From positions 2,235,001 to 2,299,000 of the forward strand of contig NZ_CP071612.1 of NCBI RefSeq assembly GCF_017357245.1: 64,000 nt of DNA. The letters are read 5' to 3'. The notes beneath the pieces are model-generated. The model saw nothing but the letters and a program-made list of their open reading frames with translations, was not told where the DNA came from and ran no database searches. Positions 20,968 to 30,350 of the stretch are shown here, piece by piece (positions within the stretch are counted from its first letter, which is position 1; each line of letters opens with the position of its first letter). The stretch comes from Rhizobium bangladeshense. Its GTDB lineage: Bacteria > Pseudomonadota > Alphaproteobacteria > Rhizobiales > Rhizobiaceae. The translations under genes were made by a program, and so were the position numbers.

Positions 20968-21930
20968 ATGCTGAACTGGACTCTGCACCGTCAAAGCGCT
21001 GAAGGCCAAGGTTCCGGTTCCGGCATGTCGACGATACTCGAGACAATCCCTGCGCCCGCGCCTGTCAAGAGACTGAAGATTGCGCTCGCGCTAGGTGGCG
21101 GAGCGGCCCGCGGCTGGGCCCATATCGGCGTCTTGCGCGCCCTTGACGAGGCCGGAATCGAGATCGGCATGATTGCCGGCACATCGATCGGCGCGCTGGT
21201 CGGAGGCTGCTATCTCGCCGGCAAGCTCGATGAACTCGAAAGCTTCGCGCGCTCGCTGACCATGCGCCGCATTGCCAGTCTGCTCGATCTGACCATCGGT
21301 GGCAGCGGCCTGTTCGGCGGTATGCGGCTGACCAAGCGCATGCAGGAGCATCTCGAAGGCCTGAACGTCGAGGATCTGGATCGGCCGTTCGTCGCGGTCG
21401 CGGCCGAGGTCAATACCGGCCACGAGGTGTGGATCGCCAATGGTTCGCTGATCACGGCGCTGCGCGCCTCCTATGCCCTGCCCGGCATCTTCGAGCCGGT
21501 GCGCAGCAATCACCGCACGCTGGTCGACGGCGCCCTGGTCAACCCGGTTCCTGTCTCGGTCTGCCGCGCCTATGAGCAGCCGCTGGTCGTCGCCGTCAAT
21601 CTCAATTACGATCTCTATGGCCGCTCGGCTGTGGTCCGGCACAACGCCAGCCTCTCGCAGCAGGAATTGCAGAAACAGGAAGAGGCGCCCTATGCCCGCC
21701 TCGGCATGACCGGTGTCATGGTGCAGGCTTTCAACATCATCCAGGATCGGATTGCCCGCGCCCGCCTTGCCGGCGATCCGCCCGACATCTCGTTGCAGCC
21801 GCGCCTCAGCTATATCGGCCTTTCAGAATTCCACCGGGCCGGCGAGGCGATCGAACGCGGTTACGAGGAAGCCAGAGCCAGGCTCCCCGAGATCAAGCGC
21901 ATGCAGGAAGTCTACGCCAGCACCCCGTGA
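20968..21930 (+). CDS. Patatin-like phospholipase family protein
   Basis: 320 residues from the ATG at 20968, with GGGAGGGGAG just upstream. An earlier in-frame start at 20869 lacks one. It is an RssA-like serine lipase/acyl hydrolase. The oxyanion hole is in LALGGGAARGWAHIG, the catalytic Ser in AGTSIGAL and the catalytic Asp in LVDGALVNP, together making the Ser-Asp dyad of the patatin fold. No signal peptide is visible, so it is probably cytoplasmic or membrane-associated. The substrate is unknown. It ends just before the convergent catabolic island. Confidence 0.92.
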   Translation: MLNWTLHRQSAEGQGSGSGMSTILETIPAPAPVKRLKIALALGGGAARGWAHIGVLRALDEAGIEIGMIAGTSIGALVGGCYLAGKLDELESFARSLTMRRIASLLDLTIGGSGLFGGMRLTKRMQEHLEGLNVEDLDRPFVAVAAEVNTGHEVWIANGSLITALRASYALPGIFEPVRSNHRTLVDGALVNPVPVSVCRAYEQPLVVAVNLNYDLYGRSAVVRHNASLSQQELQKQEEAPYARLGMTGVMVQAFNIIQDRIARARLAGDPPDISLQPRLSYIGLSEFHRAGEAIERGYEEARARLPEIKRMQEVYASTP

Positions 21931-21940
21931 AGCCTCTGAA

Positions 21941-22834
21941 TCAAATCCTGTACAGGCGCGCTGCGTTGTCATGGAAAAGGGCAAGCTGCTCGTCGCCGGA
22001 ATACTCCGCCGCTATCGCCTTGAATCCGCCCATGATTTTGTCGTAGCTGCCGAACAGCTTGTCCACCGGGAAGTTCGAAGCGAACATGCATCTTTCGATG
22101 CCGAAGGCTGCAAGCGCCTCCTCGACATAGGGCCTGATGCTTTCCACGGACCAGGTCCAGTCGCCCATGCCCAGGCCGGAGATCTTGCAAGCAACATTGG
22201 GTACCTGCGCGAGAACGCGCATTCCTCTGCGCCATCCCTCGAAATGGCTCGGGCCGTCAACCTGCATGCCCGTATGGTTGAGGATGATCTGCACGTCCGG
22301 AAAGTCACGGGCAAGGTCGACAAATTCCTCCATCTGCCAATAGTAGAGCTGGAGGTCGAAGCTAAGGCCCCTGCGGGCGAGTTCTTTGAAGCCTCGGCGC
22401 CATTCCGGTGTCCGACTGACTCCAGGCTCCGTCAGATAGGTCTTCGCGGGATCCTGGTGGAAGTTCATCGATTGCCGAATGCCGCGGAAGTTCGCGTAGG
22501 ACATGTGCTCGTCAAGGAGGTCGCCGACGTCAGGCTTGCGAAGATCGGCATATCCGACGATGCCATGAGGAAACCCGTGCTTGTCGGCAACGCCCTGCAG
22601 CCATCGTGTTTCGCCGGCCGGATCCTTCGGATCGTACCCAACGTCGAGATGGACCGCCTTTACGAGGTTCTGATTCTTCGCGTCCGCGAGAAAGTCTTCG
22701 ATGACGTAAGTCTTGTTGATCGCCGTGTAGTCGCCGAAGGCGGAGGGTTTCACACCGTCCGACAGCCACGGATAGTAGTTGTTGTCGAGATCCCACAGAT
22801 GAAAATGCGGATCGATGATCGGGAGATCTTTCAT
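21941..22834 (-). CDS. Amidohydrolase family protein (lactonase-like TIM barrel)
   Basis: 297 residues. It is a metal-dependent TIM-barrel hydrolase of the Amidohydro_2 group. The N-terminal metal motif HFHLWD is the family hallmark, with later IILNHTGMQ and a late Asn-Phe-Pro-Val-Asp segment (ASNFPVDK) placing the catalytic acid. Characterised relatives hydrolyse sugar lactones (L-fucono-, L-rhamnono- and galactono-lactones) or decarboxylate aromatics. Within a cluster holding a dehydrogenase and sugar transporters, lactone hydrolysis is the better guess. It is the last gene of the ten-gene island, 64 bases after the substrate-binding gene. Confidence 0.85.
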   Translation of the reverse strand: MKDLPIIDPHFHLWDLDNNYYPWLSDGVKPSAFGDYTAINKTYVIEDFLADAKNQNLVKAVHLDVGYDPKDPAGETRWLQGVADKHGFPHGIVGYADLRKPDVGDLLDEHMSYANFRGIRQSMNFHQDPAKTYLTEPGVSRTPEWRRGFKELARRGLSFDLQLYYWQMEEFVDLARDFPDVQIILNHTGMQVDGPSHFEGWRRGMRVLAQVPNVACKISGLGMGDWTWSVESIRPYVEEALAAFGIERCMFASNFPVDKLFGSYDKIMGGFKAIAAEYSGDEQLALFHDNAARLYRI

Positions 22835-22898
22835 ACCTGCTGCCCTTCAAAAGACGAGGGAAGAGGACGCCGACCAGAAACACCGGCGTCCGTCCGCC

Positions 22899-23879
22899 TT
22901 AGTTGGCCGGGAATACGCGTGCGATAACGGCCTTCGCTTCCGGGGTGTCGACTTTATCCGCGGTCACGAGCGGCATGACGAGAGCGAGGTCTTTCTTCAC
23001 CGACGCGCCGGTTATCGCGTTGAAGACCTGCTGGGTTCCGTCAATTCCCTGACCGACGGCTTCCTGGAAGAATATGCCCTGGATCGCGTTCGACTTGAGC
23101 AGCGAGATCGTGGTCGGGCTGCCGTCTGCGACAGCGATGCCGATCTTGCCAGTGAGACCGCGCGTCTGCAGTACCTTCGCGGCGCCCGTCCCGGCCTCAT
23201 CGTACATGCCGTAAATGGCCTTGATGTCGGGATGGGCGGTGAGCATGTCGTTGGCCTGCGTTACCGCCTCATTGACGGTGAGCCCCCTGGTTTCCAGCAT
23301 TTGCGCCAGGTCGCATCCGTTTGCCTTGAATGCCTCTTCCGCACCCTTCAGATATTTCTGGGCGTTCTCGCGATCCTGCGGCAATGAGAGCATGCCGACC
23401 TGATTGCCGCCACGGTCCTTCGCAAGCTTGCAGACGAACTCGCCCTGTGCCTTGCCTGTCTCGTAATTGTTCGCGGTTACGGACGACGTGTAATCGGTCT
23501 GGCCGGGCTGAGGGCCGATGCCGGCAAAAGCGATCGGAATGTTCTGCGATTTCAAATAGGCGAGAAGCGGCGGCGTGCTGGTCGAGCTGACGGGGCCGAT
23601 CACAATGGCATCAACGCCCTTGGTGACAGCGGTACGGGCGTTGTCCATTTGTTTTGCCGGCGAGTTCTCCGAAGTGTACTCGACGTAGTCCATGCCGAGT
23701 TCCTTGGCCTTCTCCTTCACGCCGTAGCCGACCCATTGCCAGTAGGAGATGTCAAGCGACGGCGCCAAGTACGCCACGGTCTTCTTGTCCTGAGCTTGGG
23801 CGGCAGCAGCGAGTGAAAGGGTGGCCAAAGCAACGCCTGTAAACAACCCAATAGCGCGTGTTCTGATTTTCATTTTCAT
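22899..23879 (-). CDS. Sugar ABC transporter substrate-binding protein
   Basis: 326 residues. It has a cleavable signal peptide (hydrophobic [17 protein letters not shown], cleavage near AQA) and a Peripla_BP_4 (ribose/galactose-type) mature domain: [37 protein letters not shown], and a hinge around [15 protein letters not shown]. It is the periplasmic receptor for the ABC system encoded upstream. The ATG at 23877-23879 lies very close to GGAGGAGG, so initiation at the next ATG (two codons on) is also possible. Unusually it comes last, after ATPase and permease, rather than first. Confidence 0.93.
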   Translation of the reverse strand: MKMKIRTRAIGLFTGVALATLSLAAAAQAQDKKTVAYLAPSLDISYWQWVGYGVKEKAKELGMDYVEYTSENSPAKQMDNARTAVTKGVDAIVIGPVSSTSTPPLLAYLKSQNIPIAFAGIGPQPGQTDYTSSVTANNYETGKAQGEFVCKLAKDRGGNQVGMLSLPQDRENAQKYLKGAEEAFKANGCDLAQMLETRGLTVNEAVTQANDMLTAHPDIKAIYGMYDEAGTGAAKVLQTRGLTGKIGIAVADGSPTTISLLKSNAIQGIFFQEAVGQGIDGTQQVFNAITGASVKKDLALVMPLVTADKVDTPEAKAVIARVFPAN

Positions 23880-23915
23880 TCCTCCTCCAAAAGACCGGCT
23901 TAGGCCGGGTTGATG

Positions 23916-24926
23916 TCAAACGGCCCCCCGCCGCGACTTGCTGAAGCGGTCGATAAGGACCGCGATGAGAATGGCGGCGCCGGTGACCGACCCCTGCCAG
24001 AAGCTGTTGATTCCTATGAGGTTGACGCCGTTCTGAATCACCGTGATCATCAGGGCGCCAAGCACGGCGCCGACGGCAGTCCCCGTTCCGCCCAGGAGGC
24101 TAGCCCCGCCGATAACGACCGCGGCGATCGCCTGAAGCATCAGGCTGGATCCGGCCGTGGATTCAGCATTGAGAATGTATGAGATCGTCAGCAGGCCAGA
24201 GAACGACGCAAGCAGCGATGAGGCGACATAGGCCATGAACTTCGTACGTTTGACCGGAATCCCGAGCAGGTAAGCCGCCGTCGAGCTGCTGCCGACCGCA
24301 TAGAACCAGCGACCGGCGACCATCTTCTTGAGGAAGAGTTCCATCGCGATCAGAAGGACAATGCAAAACAGGATGTAGTTCGGCACGCCCGGTATCAAAT
24401 TGCCACTGTTAAGCAGCCAGAAGTCCGGATCGCCGATCGGCATGGAGCGTCCGTTCGTCACGATGAATGCCAGCGATCCTGCGACGGCGAAAGTGATCAG
24501 GGTTACGACGAAAGGAGCAAGACCGGCGATCGTGACAAGGAAGCCGTTGATCGATCCGAAAAGTAACCCGACGCAGAGACCGACAAAGCTCGCAGATACG
24601 CCGCCGAACCCATAGGCCATCGCCTGCGCCGTGACCATCCCGGTCAGTGAGAAGACCGATCCGACGGACAGGTCGATTCCGCCCGTGACGACGACCAGAA
24701 GCACGCCGAGCGACATGATAATGAGCGGAGCACCGGCCTGGGTGATGTTGGCGAAGTTACCCCACGTCAGCGCCTGGGGGACCTGAGAGCCGACAGCAAG
24801 CGCAAGGAGTACGATAGCCAGAGCGATGGCAATCTCGGTCCGGTATGCGCCAACGAGACTTTCCCTGCGCTTGATCTCGGGCGTCGAAGCCTCCGCCGGT
24901 GCTGTCTGTGTCTGGGTCGTAGTCAT
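23916..24926 (-). CDS. Sugar ABC transporter permease (RbsC type)
   Basis: 336 residues from the ATG at 24924-24926, whose ATGA overlaps the stop of the ATPase gene. It is a BPD_transp_2 family inner-membrane protein with about nine to ten hydrophobic helices and the conserved GVLLVVVTGGIDLSVGSVF and VIGGASLLGGTGTAVGAVLG segments. It forms the homodimeric pore for the sugar imported by the neighbouring binding protein. The frame is open far upstream of this start only because it overlaps the ATPase gene. Confidence 0.93.
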   Translation of the reverse strand: MTTTQTQTAPAEASTPEIKRRESLVGAYRTEIAIALAIVLLALAVGSQVPQALTWGNFANITQAGAPLIIMSLGVLLVVVTGGIDLSVGSVFSLTGMVTAQAMAYGFGGVSASFVGLCVGLLFGSINGFLVTIAGLAPFVVTLITFAVAGSLAFIVTNGRSMPIGDPDFWLLNSGNLIPGVPNYILFCIVLLIAMELFLKKMVAGRWFYAVGSSSTAAYLLGIPVKRTKFMAYVASSLLASFSGLLTISYILNAESTAGSSLMLQAIAAVVIGGASLLGGTGTAVGAVLGALMITVIQNGVNLIGINSFWQGSVTGAAILIAVLIDRFSKSRRGAV

Positions 24927-26425
24927 GCGGCCATTCCAGTCAAACTTACGAGTTTCTCTTCGCTGAAGTCGTTCTGCTCCAGGACGCCCGCACACCGTCC
25001 CTCGGTGTCGAAGGCTATGACGCGGTCGCAGACCTCCAGCAGTTCTGCATTTTCGGTCGACCACCAGACGATCACCGTACCCGAGGCCGCCATCTGTCTG
25101 ATGAGCTGGTAGATCTCCCGCTTGGTCCCGATGTCGACGCCCCTGGTCGGCTCCTCGAGGACGAGCAGCCGGGACGGCACGCCCAGCCACCGGGCGAGCA
25201 ACAGCTTCTGCTGCGTCCCGCCGCTCAGCGTGTTAGGCAAATCCCAGATGGAAGCCGCCTTGACCTTGAGTGCCTTCAACAGATCAAGGCACTCGGCTCC
25301 TTCAGAGCTGCCGGCAATCGCGGCGCCTCGGATCACGCGTCGGGAAGCCATGACGTTGTCTATGATCGGAAGACTGTGAAGAACCCCCTTGTGAGCACGG
25401 TCTCCTGTCACGAACCCAGCCCCCAGGCGTGCGGCGGTTCGCGGCGACCCGAACTGATCCGGCCATGCCGCGCGCGCGACGGTCCAGCGCTTCTTGCGGG
25501 CGGCGCCCGTCAATCCTTCGATAAGGGTCGCAGGCCCGGCCGATGCGCCCGCCACGCCCAGAACAGTCCCCGGAAGCAGTTCGAGCTTGAAACCGGGTTC
25601 CTTGATAGTGAGCGTGTTCCTCTCGGCGGAAGCACCGGGCCGGAGCGTGGTCGGGGGCGCGCGTTCCGCCGCAAGGGAGCCGGCCACCTGCCCCATTTTT
25701 TCAATGATGTCGGCGTCCGTCAGCTCCTCCATCGCCTGCCGATCGAGGACGGTTCGGCCGTCGCGGATGATTGTGCAGACGTTTGCGATCTGCCGGATCT
25801 CCTTCATCCGGTGGGAGACGAACACGACTGACAGATCGTTATCGCGGGTAAGCCGCCTCAGGACGGCAAACAACCTCTCGGTTTCCACAGCGGTGAGATT
25901 GGCAGTCGGCTCGTCGAGAAGGATCAACTCCGCACCCGACGAAAGAGCCCTGGCAATTTCGACCATCTGACCTTCGTGCAGACTGAGGCTGCCCACCAGC
26001 TTGTGCACGGACTTAGCAGCGAAGTCCTGGTCGATCATCCGCAACGCGTCGAACGCCTGTTCCGCCGCGGCCCGGCGCCGGAACAGCCCGGAAGCCTTCC
26101 TGTGACGCGGCAGCGCGATGTTCTCGGCGACAGTCAGATGCGGCAGGAGCGCAAGTTCCTGGTGCACGACAGCGACCTTTCCCCTGCCCTCGGTCTCGCT
26201 TCGCTCCCTTCCATCGCTGTCGAAAAAGCGGATGTCTCCATCGTTCTTCGACGACGCGCCTGTGATGATCCTGATCATCGTCGACTTGCCGGCGCCGTTT
26301 CCGCCGAGCAAGGCATGAACCTCTCCGCGCGCGACCGAGAGGTCGACACCTTTAAGAACGGATGTCGCGCCGTAGGACTTCGTGAGCCCCCGGACTGTGA
26401 TTACATTTCTTGGAGTATCGCTCAT
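24923..26425 (-). CDS. Sugar ABC transporter ATP-binding protein (two-domain, RbsA/MglA type)
   Basis: 500 residues with two tandem ABC domains. The first has Walker A GGNGAGKST and Walker B ELILLDEPTANLT, but its signature is LSLHEGQMVEIARAL instead of the more usual LSIGQQQMVEI. The second has signature LSGGTQQKLLLARWL and RLLVLEEPTRGVDIG, but no Walker A lysine (GVAGASAGPATLIEGL), the normal asymmetry of this class. It energises import with the permease it overlaps. Its start lies ten bases after the TRAP large-permease stop, tying ABC and TRAP genes into one transcript. Confidence 0.94.
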   Translation of the reverse strand: MSDTPRNVITVRGLTKSYGATSVLKGVDLSVARGEVHALLGGNGAGKSTMIRIITGASSKNDGDIRFFDSDGRERSETEGRGKVAVVHQELALLPHLTVAENIALPRHRKASGLFRRRAAAEQAFDALRMIDQDFAAKSVHKLVGSLSLHEGQMVEIARALSSGAELILLDEPTANLTAVETERLFAVLRRLTRDNDLSVVFVSHRMKEIRQIANVCTIIRDGRTVLDRQAMEELTDADIIEKMGQVAGSLAAERAPPTTLRPGASAERNTLTIKEPGFKLELLPGTVLGVAGASAGPATLIEGLTGAARKKRWTVARAAWPDQFGSPRTAARLGAGFVTGDRAHKGVLHSLPIIDNVMASRRVIRGAAIAGSSEGAECLDLLKALKVKAASIWDLPNTLSGGTQQKLLLARWLGVPSRLLVLEEPTRGVDIGTKREIYQLIRQMAASGTVIVWWSTENAELLEVCDRVIAFDTEGRCAGVLEQNDFSEEKLVSLTGMAA

Positions 26426-26435
26426 CGCTCGCCCC

Positions 26436-27695
26436 TTAGTAGATCGTCAGCGCGGGCACGAAGCTGATCGCGAGCAGGAGAAGCATTGCCATCCCGAAAT
26501 ACGGCCAGAGTTCGCTGGTCGTCGTCCCGAGCGGTGCCTTCGCGATGGACGATGAGATGAACAGCGTCGTGCCGATCGGCGGCGTGTACAGTCCGATCCC
26601 GAGGTTGATCACCATCATGAGCCCGAGCTGGACGCGGTCCAGACCGATGGAGTCAGCGAGAGGGACGAAGATCGGTCCCAGCAACAGGATAGCCGGTGGC
26701 ATGTCGAGCGGCATGCCGACGACCAGCATGATGACGTTCATCATGAGAATGATGACGATTGGGCTGGAGATGTGGGCGGAAACCCATTCGGCCATTTGCT
26801 GCGGGGCCTGATCGAACGTCAGCACCCAGCCGACCGCCGCGCTACCCATGATCACCAGCATCACGACGCCCGTCGCGACGCCAGCCTCGACCATGTTCTC
26901 GCAAAAGCGCTTCCAGGTGAGATCTCGGTAGAACAGGATGCTGAGCAGCAGCGAGTAGCCCACCGAGAGGACCGAGACCTCCGTCGGCGTCGCGAAACCG
27001 AATCGCAGCAGCACGATAATGACGATCGGAAGCAGGATCGCGGGGAAACTTCGAAGCGCCAGGCTGGCAAGCTCCCGCTTGCGCACCTTCACAGCCTGCG
27101 CCTCGTATCCACGTCTGACCGAGATAAACCAGCAGACGAACACAAAGCTCGCAGCCATGATCAGACCCGGAATGACGCCCGATATGAACAGGTCGCCGAC
27201 GCTGACGCCGCTTATCAGGGCATAAAGGATCATTGGGATAGACGGCGGAATGAGGACATCGATCACGGCCGACGTCGCATTGTTTGCAGCGCAGAGCGCC
27301 GGCGGAAACCCGTGCCTCTTCTGCCATGGGATCAGCACCGAGCCGAGTGCGCTTGCATTCGCCACCGCCGAACCGGACACGCCGCCGAAGACAACCGAGG
27401 ATACGACCGTGGTCGAAAGCGGCCCACCCCGCCAACGCTGCATCGCACGGGATGCAAGCTCCAGGAGCTGACGCCCGAGCTCACCACCGAGCATGAGCGT
27501 ACCCGCGAGCATGAAGAAGGGAAGCGCCAGCATCGGGAAGGACTGAGTCTGGTCATAGACCTGCTGGGCGACCACCGACAAGGGAACGTATCCGTTGAAT
27601 AGCACCCCGAGTCCGGCTGCGATAATGAGCGCGTAACCCACCGGAACGGCAAGGACCATGAGAATGCAGAAGGAAAAGATCATCACAAGGGTCAT
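26436..27695 (-). CDS. dctM: TRAP transporter large permease (DctM)
   Basis: 419 residues, 12 or more hydrophobic segments, DctM family. Conserved sequences include LPFFMLAGTLMLGGELGRQLL, GGVSGSAVANASALGSVLIP, and a C-terminal LGIGLYTPPIGTTLFI. It uses the sodium or proton gradient to take up the solute delivered by the TRAP binding protein. It overlaps dctQ by four bases. The neighbouring ABC operon starts only ten bases later. Confidence 0.95.
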   Translation of the reverse strand: MTLVMIFSFCILMVLAVPVGYALIIAAGLGVLFNGYVPLSVVAQQVYDQTQSFPMLALPFFMLAGTLMLGGELGRQLLELASRAMQRWRGGPLSTTVVSSVVFGGVSGSAVANASALGSVLIPWQKRHGFPPALCAANNATSAVIDVLIPPSIPMILYALISGVSVGDLFISGVIPGLIMAASFVFVCWFISVRRGYEAQAVKVRKRELASLALRSFPAILLPIVIIVLLRFGFATPTEVSVLSVGYSLLLSILFYRDLTWKRFCENMVEAGVATGVVMLVIMGSAAVGWVLTFDQAPQQMAEWVSAHISSPIVIILMMNVIMLVVGMPLDMPPAILLLGPIFVPLADSIGLDRVQLGLMMVINLGIGLYTPPIGTTLFISSSIAKAPLGTTTSELWPYFGMAMLLLLAISFVPALTIY

Positions 27696-28222
27696 AGCGC
27701 CATATCCTCGGTCTTGATTTCGAGGCGATGGTTCCAGCCCAGACGCAGAACGCGGGCGGTCGCGGCGATGGTGACGGTGGACACGAGCACGGCGCCGATC
27801 GAAAGCGAGTAGTATCCGATGCTGTTCGGAAGCTGAAGGACGGGACTGTGCTCGGCGCCGGCAATCTCGGCAACCACCGTCGCCTGATATGCCAGGACAA
27901 GGAACGCGGCGACGCTGATCGTATTCGCCACGACCAGGGCCGTCGTCCGGGGCTTCCCGTCAAGCTTGTCGTAAAGCCACTCCACGGCCATGTGCCCGCC
28001 GGCATGGGCTGCGATCACAATCCCGGCGATGACGAACCATGGAAACATCAGCATCGGCAGCTCCTGCGCGAATGACAGCCCCCCGCTTGCCGAGACGTAT
28101 CGGACGGCCACATTCGCCGCCGTGACCATCGTCAGTCCAATGCCGCTAACGATGATAACCAGTCGGGCGAATACGACTATGATGCCGGCGACCAGATCGA
28201 CGGCGGAATAAAACCTGCTCAT
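27692..28222 (-). CDS. dctQ: TRAP transporter small permease (DctQ)
   Basis: 176 residues from the ATG at 28220-28222 (MSRFYSAVDLVAG). It has four membrane helices, with family sequence MLMFPWFVIAGIVIAAHAGGHMAVEWLYD at the second/third helix. It is a separate protein here, not fused to DctM as in some TRAP systems. Its stop overlaps the dctM start (ATGA) and it follows dctP by 25 bases. Confidence 0.93.
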   Translation of the reverse strand: MSRFYSAVDLVAGIIVVFARLVIIVSGIGLTMVTAANVAVRYVSASGGLSFAQELPMLMFPWFVIAGIVIAAHAGGHMAVEWLYDKLDGKPRTTALVVANTISVAAFLVLAYQATVVAEIAGAEHSPVLQLPNSIGYYSLSIGAVLVSTVTIAATARVLRLGWNHRLEIKTEDMAL

Positions 28223-28247
28223 GAGGCCTCCGGATCGTAAGAGGGAC

Positions 28248-29252
28248 TCAGCCCCTCGCTGCGGTTTCCACCTGGGCGACGAAATCGCCGAAGGACTTCT
28301 TCTTCCAGATGTCCGCAACGGAAGCGGTCGCCTTAACGAATGCATCGTGGTTGACTTCGACGACCTCTACGGCGGAGTTCTTCTTGAAGTTCTCGAGAAC
28401 TTCCGCAGCCTTGTCCCTCGAGAGCTGCCGCTGGAGCTCGCCGGCTTCCTTGGCCGCAGCGCTGACGGCCTCGAGATCGGGGCCAAGACGGGCCTTCGCA
28501 ATGTTCGACATGAGGAAGGGCGTGGATTCCCATTTATGCGCGGTCAGACTGATATATTTGTTGACTTCGTGCAGCTTCGAGCTCTCAATGTTTGCGAGAG
28601 GGTTCTCCTGCCCATCCACTACGCCCTGCTGAAGAGCGATGTAGAGTTCGCTGAATGCGATCTGTTCAGTACCAGCTCCGAGCGCCTGGAAGATGTCGAT
28701 CGTCATGGGATCGGCCGGGGTGCGGATCTTCAAACCGCTCAGATCTTCCGGCGAGGCGACCTTCCGCTTCGAATTCGTGAGATGACGGATGCCGTTATCC
28801 CACCAGTCCAGGGGCACGACGCCGACCGCCTCAAACCGCTTGTTGAGTTCGGCTCCAACCCGCCCATTGAGGACTGCCATCGCCTTATCGGTGTTTTCGA
28901 ACAGAAAAGGCAGGCCGAGTGCATTCAGCTCCGGAACAATCGCGGATGTGGCGCCCTGACTGTTGGCGGTGAAATCGAGGCCCCCCGTCCTCAGGCTGGT
29001 CAGCATGGCCGAGTCGTTGCCCAGTGTTTCGGCGCCAGCGACATTGATTTGAACGCGGCCATCGGTTTTCTGTTTGACGAGTTCCGCAAATTTTGCGGCG
29101 GCGACCGTTCTCGGATTGCCAGGTGCTGCACCATGACCGAGCGTCAGCGTGGTGGCGGCGTTGGCGGATCGGCTTGAGAGCAGGATCGCCGGGGCCGCGA
29201 GCGCGGCAGCCGCGGTCGCCAGGAATGATCTTCTATTTATCTGCAAGCTCAT
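28248..29252 (-). CDS. dctP: TRAP transporter substrate-binding protein (DctP) with twin-arginine signal
   Basis: 334 residues from the ATG at 29250-29252, six bases after GGAGG. The N-terminus MSLQINRRSFLATAAAALAA is a Tat signal (twin Arg, Ser, Phe, Leu), so the protein is exported folded. The mature part is DctP family: LTLGHGAAPGNPRTVAA, GLDFTANSQG, and the conserved arginine-bearing GLKIRTPADPMTIDIFQALG that holds the substrate carboxylate. That residue pattern implies an organic-acid ligand, a general property of the family. It encodes the receptor for DctQM. Confidence 0.93.
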   Translation of the reverse strand: MSLQINRRSFLATAAAALAAPAILLSSRSANAATTLTLGHGAAPGNPRTVAAAKFAELVKQKTDGRVQINVAGAETLGNDSAMLTSLRTGGLDFTANSQGATSAIVPELNALGLPFLFENTDKAMAVLNGRVGAELNKRFEAVGVVPLDWWDNGIRHLTNSKRKVASPEDLSGLKIRTPADPMTIDIFQALGAGTEQIAFSELYIALQQGVVDGQENPLANIESSKLHEVNKYISLTAHKWESTPFLMSNIAKARLGPDLEAVSAAAKEAGELQRQLSRDKAAEVLENFKKNSAVEVVEVNHDAFVKATASVADIWKKKSFGDFVAQVETAARG

Positions 29253-29312
29253 ATCCATCCTCCAAAACAAGCTTGTTAAACCGGCCGGCATCTCCTCAAC
29301 CGGCCGACGTCG

Positions 29313-30350
29313 TCAGATCGAGAGCCAGGCTTTGACCGCCTCCGTCACCCTGAGGGTCGACAACCCGTACTGATCGTGGAGCGTCGGCAAGGCGCCGGCC
29401 TCAAGGAATGCGTCGGGCAAGCCGATCTGACGGAACGCCGAGGGTCTGACGCCCTCACGCATCAGCGTTCCGGCCACTGCCTCTCCGAGACCGCCGATGA
29501 CAGTGTGATTTTCCGCAACGACCACAAGCCGTTCGCCCTTCTGGCATTCGGCTACGATGGTTGGCTCGTCGAGTGGCTTTATGGTCGGAACGTGAAGGAC
29601 CGCCGCGTCGACACCGTCCTTCCGTAGCTGCTTGGCGGCTTCAAGGGCCCGCATCGTCATCAGACCGGAAGAAATAATGAGAGTGTCCCTGCCGTCGCGG
29701 AGAAGTTTCGCCTGTCCGAGTTCGAACTTGTAGCCGTACTCTTCGAGAACGAGCGGAACGTTGCCGCGCAGCAGCCGCATATAGACCGGGCCCCGATGAG
29801 CGGCGATTGCGGGAACCGCCTGCTCGATCTCGCTGGCGTCGCATGGATCGATGATCGTTAGGTTCGGCATCCCCCGGAACATCGCGAGGTCCTCCGTGGC
29901 TTGGTGGCTGGGACCGTATCCCGTCGTCAGGCCCGGGAGGGCGCAGACGATCTTGACGTCGAGCATCTCCTCGGCGATCGCGAGGCATATGAAGTCGTAG
30001 GCGCGGCGGGACGCGAACACGGCGTATGTCGTGACCCATGGCTGGAAGCCTTCGCGCGCCATGCCCGCGGCAGACATCATAAGTAGCTGTTCCGCCATCC
30101 CCATTTGGTAGAAGCGGTCCGGATGTGCAGCGCGGAACACATGGAGATCCGTATATTTCGCCAGGTCCGCAGACATGCCGACGATCCGGTCGTCCTTTTG
30201 GGCCAGAGCTGCCAGAGCATTGCCGAAAGGCGCCGGCCGCGTTGGCTGGTCGGGACCGGCAATGGATGCGATCATCGCCGAGGTTGTCAGCCGAGGCTTG
30301 TCGCTGCTGGCGCCGAGGTGTGCCGGTCGGATATATTTCGAACGTCTCAT
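29313..30350 (-). CDS. Transketolase C-terminal subunit (split transketolase)
   Basis: 345 residues from the ATG at 30348-30350, overlapping the stop of the N-terminal subunit by four bases (ATGA). It carries the pyrimidine-binding and C-terminal domains: DRFYQMGMAEQLLMMSAAGMAREGFQP, with the catalytic Glu in GMAEQ and the conserved GLTTGYGPSHQATEDLA, then RLLRGNVPLV and a VVAENHTVIGGLGEAVA segment. It works only with the partner encoded upstream. Split transketolases occur in sugar-acid and apiose-type pathways as well as in central metabolism. Confidence 0.92.
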   Translation of the reverse strand: MRRSKYIRPAHLGASSDKPRLTTSAMIASIAGPDQPTRPAPFGNALAALAQKDDRIVGMSADLAKYTDLHVFRAAHPDRFYQMGMAEQLLMMSAAGMAREGFQPWVTTYAVFASRRAYDFICLAIAEEMLDVKIVCALPGLTTGYGPSHQATEDLAMFRGMPNLTIIDPCDASEIEQAVPAIAAHRGPVYMRLLRGNVPLVLEEYGYKFELGQAKLLRDGRDTLIISSGLMTMRALEAAKQLRKDGVDAAVLHVPTIKPLDEPTIVAECQKGERLVVVAENHTVIGGLGEAVAGTLMREGVRPSAFRQIGLPDAFLEAGALPTLHDQYGLSTLRVTEAVKAWLSI